DNA of 64,000 bases. Source: Acetobacterium wieringae (GTDB lineage Bacteria > Bacillota > Clostridia > Eubacteriales > Eubacteriaceae). Below the pieces are notes generated by a model. It searched no databases. It saw only the letters and a list, made by a program, of their open reading frames with translations, and had not been told where the DNA came from. The position numbers and the translations under genes were made by a program. This document shows, in pieces, positions 61,266 through 64,000 of this stretch (position 1 is its first letter; every line of letters begins with the position of its first letter). The stretch is taken from the NCBI RefSeq assembly GCF_001766835.1, contig NZ_LKEU01000010.1:62001-126000 (forward strand), in the 5' to 3' direction.

Positions 61266-62234
61266 TTACTCGCTGATCGTCTCCACCGACTCGATGGTGT
61301 ATTTCTGTTTGCTGAAAACCAGCTCCATCAGCATCGACAAGTATTTGATGATCACCGCCAGAATCACAAAGACGCCGAAAAAGCCAAAGACAATCACCAG
61401 CATCATCGAGGTATAGCCGGACACCACGTCTTCGGTAACATAGCTGACCAGGGTATAGATGCCAATGCCAAAGGTGGCTACCATCATAAAGACCGCTGCC
61501 AGCAGGGTCATCTTATAGGCCACATTGGTAAACAGAATCAGCGAATCGGCGGCCATTTCTTTGCGTTGATAGCGGGTTTCCTTATCGTAGCCCTTGGTGC
61601 AGGAGCGGTCATTGTCGTACTCGATGGTGTCGATCTTCAGGCCGCAGTTGGCGTAAACCGCCTTACGGTAGGGAATCGTCTTGCTCATCGAATGGACCCG
61701 GTTAATCGCCCGGCGCGACAACACCCGAAAGTTTTCGGTTCGCAGGGGATGGGGGCTGCGGGAATACCGGTTAAAGACCGCATAAAAAAGTCGCGAGGTC
61801 TTGCGGCCGCATTTTTTCGGGGCGGCATTGACGATATCAAAACCGGTCAGGCTGTGGTAATAGACATCCATCATCAGCTCGGCATCATAATCCATCACCA
61901 TGTTATCAAATTCAAAGACGAAATCACCGATGGACAGATCAATCCCGGCATTCATGGCCAGCTCAACCCCCTGATAAAAGCTCATATTGACGACGTTGAT
62001 GACGGTACCTTTGATGCTTTTGCCAATCTCCCGGATCACTGCCAGGCTGTTGTCATCCGAAGCGTCATTGACGCAGATGATCTGGTAGTTTTCAAAATTG
62101 GCACTTAAAACCGCATTGATTTTTTCCAGAAAATCCCGGATTCGCTCTTCATCATTATAAATATAGATCACCGCCGAAACAAAGTTCTTTTCTTTGTCCC
62201 GAACGGTCACCTTCTGTTCTTGCTGTCTAGTCAT
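61266..62234 (-). CDS. Family 2 glycosyltransferase, membrane-anchored
   Basis: A 322-residue GT-A glycosyltransferase: VSAVIYIYNDEERIRDFLEKI at the start, ICVNDASDDNSLAVIREIGK (about 54-73), VVNMSFYQGVELAMNAGIDLS, and two C-terminal membrane helices (about 225-250 and 258-290), as in DPM1/GtrB-type enzymes that load lipid carriers. It overlaps the upstream FAD-enzyme gene by eight bases. Likely role: surface polysaccharide or glycan modification. Confidence 0.85.
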   Translation of the reverse strand: MTRQQEQKVTVRDKEKNFVSAVIYIYNDEERIRDFLEKINAVLSANFENYQIICVNDASDDNSLAVIREIGKSIKGTVINVVNMSFYQGVELAMNAGIDLSIGDFVFEFDNMVMDYDAELMMDVYYHSLTGFDIVNAAPKKCGRKTSRLFYAVFNRYSRSPHPLRTENFRVLSRRAINRVHSMSKTIPYRKAVYANCGLKIDTIEYDNDRSCTKGYDKETRYQRKEMAADSLILFTNVAYKMTLLAAVFMMVATFGIGIYTLVSYVTEDVVSGYTSMMLVIVFGFFGVFVILAVIIKYLSMLMELVFSKQKYTIESVETISE

Positions 62235-63366
62235 TTTTTAGTACCTCATCCAAATCGTAAACCGTGTTTATTTTTCCCGATAATACCGAGACAAAGGTTG
62301 GCTTTTCGCTGACCTTGCGGATCACCGTCGGCCGGGAGTCGTCCACCTCGGAAGCCTTTAAGATCGGCTTCATTGAATAGAGTGAGCCCTCGTAGCTAAA
62401 ACCGTACTCGGCCTTTAGATATTTCTCAGCCATATTGGACATGTAGGGCCAGGCGGATTGGGGCTTTGCGATACAATCGTTGCAATTGCCCAGCTGTTCG
62501 GGACTGCAATATCCCCAGCTCTTTGTTTGACAGTTAAACTGCGGCAGGCTGTCAAAGGACGAAACATGGGGGGTAAAGGTGACTGAAGTCAGGGAATGAT
62601 AGCCGCTTTTGCCAAAGGGCATTACCGAAAAAAAAGGCCCGTCCATCACCGTAATGCCGACCTCCCGGAGTTTGTCCTGGGGTTTACAGAGAATAATTTC
62701 ACAGAGCTCGTACTTTATTTTAAAGGGCTCATAACCGGCCAGACTAAGAATCTGATTGGTGGAACCATAGGTGGCGTTAAGCAGGAAGCCCGTTTCGAAA
62801 GCGGTACCGCTTTCCAGCGTCAGGACGTAGCTGTCTGGCCCCTTATCAATCTGCTGCAGTCGGACGCCATAGTTGATTTCAACATTTTTCATTCCGACCA
62901 GCGCATCGACAAAATACTGCCCCAGAATCCCGGCGTCATAGGTATATTCCTTGGTCAGGTAGGCCCCGTCACAAAGGCCCTTTTTAAAATACTTGTCGGG
63001 CATTAATTCTTCACAGGGAATCTCGGCGGCCTGACAGAATTGGACAAACTGTTCCCGGTTGGTCCAGCTGAAGCTGTCGCTGGTGGCGTAAACCTGATCA
63101 AAGGCATTGTGAATGCAGAAATCATAATCCTTGATAAAACGGTTGAAATAATGGGCTGATTTGATCGCCGTGGCATAAGACCGGGGGTAATGATAGCCCA
63201 TATGGACCCGGGCCTGGTTGATGTAGGTGGCCCGCTGAAAGGGGGCTTTTTCCCATTCCAGCACCAGCACCCGCTCGCCCCGCTCGCCACAAGTCTTAGC
63301 GGCATAAAGGCCGTAAAGCCCGGCTCCGATAATGATCTTGTCCCATTTGCTTTTGTTTGCGGTCAT
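62227..63366 (-). CDS. FAD-dependent oxidoreductase (DAO-like) in a glycan operon
   Basis: ATG 63366 (GGAG upstream, one base after the aminotransferase stop) gives 379 residues. The dinucleotide motif IIIGAGLYGLYAAKTCGERG is near the start, and LNATYGSTNQIL marks the second FAD contact of the DAO fold. It resembles no well-defined enzyme; relatives in sugar-nucleotide loci are probably involved in making a rare sugar. Residues 100-200 and 330-379 are substrate-domain like. A longer frame to 63399 is inside the neighbour. Confidence 0.8.
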   Translation of the reverse strand: MTANKSKWDKIIIGAGLYGLYAAKTCGERGERVLVLEWEKAPFQRATYINQARVHMGYHYPRSYATAIKSAHYFNRFIKDYDFCIHNAFDQVYATSDSFSWTNREQFVQFCQAAEIPCEELMPDKYFKKGLCDGAYLTKEYTYDAGILGQYFVDALVGMKNVEINYGVRLQQIDKGPDSYVLTLESGTAFETGFLLNATYGSTNQILSLAGYEPFKIKYELCEIILCKPQDKLREVGITVMDGPFFSVMPFGKSGYHSLTSVTFTPHVSSFDSLPQFNCQTKSWGYCSPEQLGNCNDCIAKPQSAWPYMSNMAEKYLKAEYGFSYEGSLYSMKPILKASEVDDSRPTVIRKVSEKPTFVSVLSGKINTVYDLDEVLKND

Positions 63367-63367
63367 C

Positions 63368-64000
63368 TTATTGCTCCAATGCCTTGGGCACAAAAGCATT
63401 GATGGCAGCCACTACCGTATCAATCTCAGCGTCGGTCATCCCATAAAAAAGCGGCAGCGATAAAACCTCGTCGGCCAGTTTTTCGGTAATCGGCAGACTG
63501 CCCGGGCCGATCTTTAAATACGCATAGGCTTCCGACAGATGGGGTGGGATCGGGTAGTGAATAATACTGCCAATGCCCTGTGTTTCCAGATAATCTTTCA
63601 GCTCATCCCGATAGGGCGTGGTCACGACAAACTGATGCCAGACTGTGGTAGCCTGGACCCGCAGCTTTGGCAGCGCAATTACAGGGTTGTTCATTTTGTT
63701 AAGATAGGTCATGCAAACCCGGTTGCGGTCGGCATTAAGCGCGTCCAGATAACGAAGCTTAACGTTTAGCAGCCCGGCCTGAAGTTCATCGAGCCGGGAA
63801 TTGGTGCCGACCACCTTATTATAATAGCGCTTCTCACTGCCGTAAAACCGATACATCCGAAAGGCCTGATCCAGTTCCGGGCTGTTGGTGGTAATCGCCC
63901 CACCATCACCAAATGCGCCAAGATTTTTGGATGGATAAAAACTGAAACAGCCGATATCCCCAAAAGAACCGGTCATCTGACCCTGATAGGTGGCGCCATG
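63368..64000 (-). CDS. DegT/DnrJ/EryC1/StrS-type sugar aminotransferase, 5' truncated by window edge
   Basis: The C-terminal 210 residues are in the window. Just before the first internal ATG (63976) the frame continues as HGATYQGQ, so the gene clearly begins beyond position 64000. GSFGDIGCFSFYPSKNLGAF carries the PLP lysine, followed by GDGGAI, NSRLDELQAGLLNVKL and the C-terminal SLPLFYGMTD, all family hallmarks. It converts a keto-sugar nucleotide to an amino sugar. Operon with the FAD oxidoreductase and GT2. Confidence 0.93.
   Translation of the reverse strand, partial: HGATYQGQMTGSFGDIGCFSFYPSKNLGAFGDGGAITTNSPELDQAFRMYRFYGSEKRYYNKVVGTNSRLDELQAGLLNVKLRYLDALNADRNRVCMTYLNKMNNPVIALPKLRVQATTVWHQFVVTTPYRDELKDYLETQGIGSIIHYPIPPHLSEAYAYLKIGPGSLPITEKLADEVLSLPLFYGMTDAEIDTVVAAINAFVPKALEQ

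Noticed and set aside
61221..62108. 295-codon plus-strand frame antisense to the glycosyltransferase gene
   Set aside because: Its composition (very rich in His, Gln, Asp and Gly) is that of a reverse complement of a normal gene, and it has no domain.
1..64000. CRISPR arrays, tRNA or rRNA genes, full insertion sequences, prophage genes
   Set aside because: I looked for regular spaced repeats, tRNA-like cloverleaf ends, transposase and phage motifs on both strands and saw none. A tRNA scan could still correct this.

Overview
The window reads as chromosome of an anaerobic, low-to-mid-GC Firmicute of the Eubacteriales. The complete anaerobic (early cobalt insertion) corrinoid pathway, CbiMNQO cobalt uptake, purR-spoVG linkage, BceRS-BceAB module and O2-independent enzyme types fit a corrinoid-dependent acetogen such as Acetobacterium or Eubacterium. 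That placement is inference from gene content; no database search was possible.

Layout. 1-6.2 kb: the 5' end of spoVG, purR with a candidate PurBox operator, divergent murC, small membrane proteins, lgt and a patatin-like lipase. 6.4-11.7 kb: a SEC-C protein, a lipoprotein, a degenerate histidine kinase and a MacA/MacB-type ABC efflux operon whose promoter lies on a perfect 25-bp inverted repeat. 11.8-19.4 kb: a membrane protein plus a Sel1-repeat protein, a DUF1697 protein, a PucR-type regulator divergent from an Old Yellow Enzyme/Fe-S flavoprotein, and an AlkD-like protein. 19.5-37.8 kb: one minus-strand operon of about 18 genes behind a cobalamin riboswitch (cbiM-N-Q-O, hemA, sirC-like, a hemC-cobA-hemD fusion, hemB, hemL, cbiK, F, G, H, J, P, B, cobD, cobU). 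38-48.8 kb: unrelated genes (GGDEF-EAL protein, BceB-A-S-R, a chitobiase_C-domain protein, MORN lipoprotein, creatininase-family enzyme, class I amidotransferase). 48.9-49.5 kb: a cobalamin riboswitch with its own promoter and terminator but no open reading frame behind it. 49.6-59.3 kb: a second minus-strand riboswitch operon (btuF-C-D-like, cbiA, pduX-like, cbiC, L, D, E, T). 59.3-64 kb: a TIM-barrel protein, an unknown membrane protein and a surface-glycan operon (DegT, FAD oxidoreductase, GT2) cut by the window edge.

Together the two corrinoid operons encode cobalt uptake, tetrapyrrole synthesis from glutamyl-tRNA to uroporphyrinogen III, precorrin-2, every cobalt-precorrin step, amidation, aminopropanol-phosphate arm synthesis (PduX, CobD, CbiB), GDP-activation (CobU) and corrinoid import. 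Not seen here are cobS, cobT, the alpha-ribazole phosphatase and the cob(I)alamin adenosyltransferase. Placing hem genes under B12 control fits an organism whose tetrapyrrole flow goes mainly to corrinoids.

A family of five dispersed palindromic elements of 51-188 bp (ends GTACCGAC..AATTGTTA) sits between genes, and a second kind of complex palindrome lies at 47.9 kb. The most intriguing item is the stand-alone B12-riboswitch transcription unit at 48.9-49.5 kb, which looks like a regulated noncoding RNA with two hairpins carrying the same eight-base loop.
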